Notes under the pieces: model-generated | Databases searched by the model: none | What the model was told of the DNA's origin: nothing | The model's input: only the letters and a program-made list of their open reading frames with translations | From: Calliopsis andreniformis | Taxonomy: Eukaryota > Arthropoda > Insecta > Hymenoptera > Andrenidae | Assembly (NCBI RefSeq): GCF_051401765.1 | Contig: NW_027480532.1 | Coordinates: forward strand, 1,488,001-1,552,000 | Direction of reading: 5' to 3' | Length of the DNA: 64,000 bases | Position numbers and translations under genes: made by a program | Part shown: one piece after another, positions 63,869-64,000 of the stretch | Layout: every line of letters starts with the position of its first letter | Position numbering within the stretch: position 1 is the stretch's first letter

Positions 63869-64000
63869 TCAAACATTAATACTCAACCCTCACTCCTCGT
63901 CCTCAATCCACAACCCTCAATCCTCAATCTTCAATCCTCAATCGTCAGTCTTCAATCCTCAATCCTCATTCTTCAGTCGTCAATCCTCAATCCTCAATCC

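Larger units (their letters stand above)
1..64000 (+). repeat. Heptanucleotide satellite array (TCAATCC)n with in-register variants
   Basis: The entire window can be cut into 7-bp units with consensus TCAATCC. Common variants change one base: TCAGTCC, TCGATCC, TCAACCC, TCAAACC, TCAATAC, TCAATTC, TCAATCT, TCAATCG, TCATTCT, TGAATCC and ACAATCC. Every unit position can vary, which shows old amplification with mutation. The canonical + strand has no G, giving extreme strand asymmetry (C 3/7, A 2/7, T 2/7). All three + frames encode the same SILNPQS heptapeptide and the - strand has TGA in each frame every 21 bp, so reading frames carry no coding information. I saw no stretch over 300 bases that departs from the heptamer pattern, and neither array end is in the window. 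Function is unknown: satellite DNA of a eukaryote is the simplest reading, and an expanded bacterial heptamer array is the alternative. Confidence 0.97.

Noticed and set aside
1..64000. CRISPR array
   Set aside because: Repeats are contiguous 7-bp units without unique spacers; the 165-bp blocks are irregularly spaced and are themselves variant heptamers.
1..64000. Telomeric repeat
   Set aside because: GGATTGA has only two consecutive G and differs from known telomere units such as TTAGGG and TTTAGGG; no terminal structure is visible and variants are too frequent.
1..64000. Genes on the - strand
   Set aside because: TGA occurs in every - frame about every 21 bp, so no open frame of useful length exists.
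1..64000. Transposon or insertion-sequence origin of the duplications
   Set aside because: No inverted repeats, target-site duplications or transposase; junctions pass from heptamer to heptamer, as expected for homologous or unequal exchange.
1..64000. Naming the host lineage
   Set aside because: No conserved gene, RNA or codon usage is present; array length favours a eukaryote but does not establish it.

Overview
The whole 64,000-base window is one uninterrupted satellite-like array built from a single 7-bp unit, TCAATCC on the + strand (GGATTGA on the - strand), with point variants in register. I found no unique-sequence island, no credible gene, RNA gene, insertion sequence, CRISPR or origin. 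Both window edges lie inside the array, so 64 kb is a minimum length.

The long open reading frames are a by-product of the repeat. Seven is coprime with three, so all three + frames read the same heptapeptide (SILNPQS) and the canonical unit has no stop in any + frame. On the - strand TGA occurs in every frame every 21 bp. Apparent starts are variant units (caATGtt, caATGctc, TTGtcc), and apparent stops are other variants (cTGAatcc, caaTAGaat, ctTTAAtcc, caTAAatt).

The variants make a nested higher-order structure. (1) About 1-10.6 kb: a more diverged mosaic with short paralogous stretches at irregular offsets. (2) About 10.65-24.99 and 24.99-39.35 kb: a tandem duplication of about 14.35 kb whose halves differ at only a handful of positions that I noticed. 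(3) Inside each half lies a tandem duplication of about 3.79 kb (18.66/22.45 kb and 33.00/36.81 kb). The copy truncated at 25.0 kb shows that the 3.79-kb event is older than the 14.35-kb event. (4) 40.32-46.12 and 46.12-51.92 kb: a 5,797-bp tandem duplication with no difference that I noticed. (5) 51.77-54.09 and 54.09-56.22 kb: a 2.3-kb tandem duplication with a deletion of about 90 bp. (6) 59.96-61.85 and 61.85-63.30 kb: a 1,886-bp tandem duplication with a same-length swapped patch. Landmarks inside these units are a 165-bp strongly diverged block (28 copies, often as a 657-bp dimer), an 8-bp phase-shifting variant (6 copies) and a recurrent 6-bp unit in a fixed context.

The organism cannot be named from this sequence. 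A gene-free array of this length with alpha-satellite-like higher-order organisation is most easily read as eukaryotic heterochromatic satellite (pericentromeric, subtelomeric or sex-chromosome-like) from a long-read assembly. Short heptamer arrays also occur in bacteria, so a prokaryotic or assembly-inflated origin is not excluded. No genes are present to work together; the structure itself is what merits attention.
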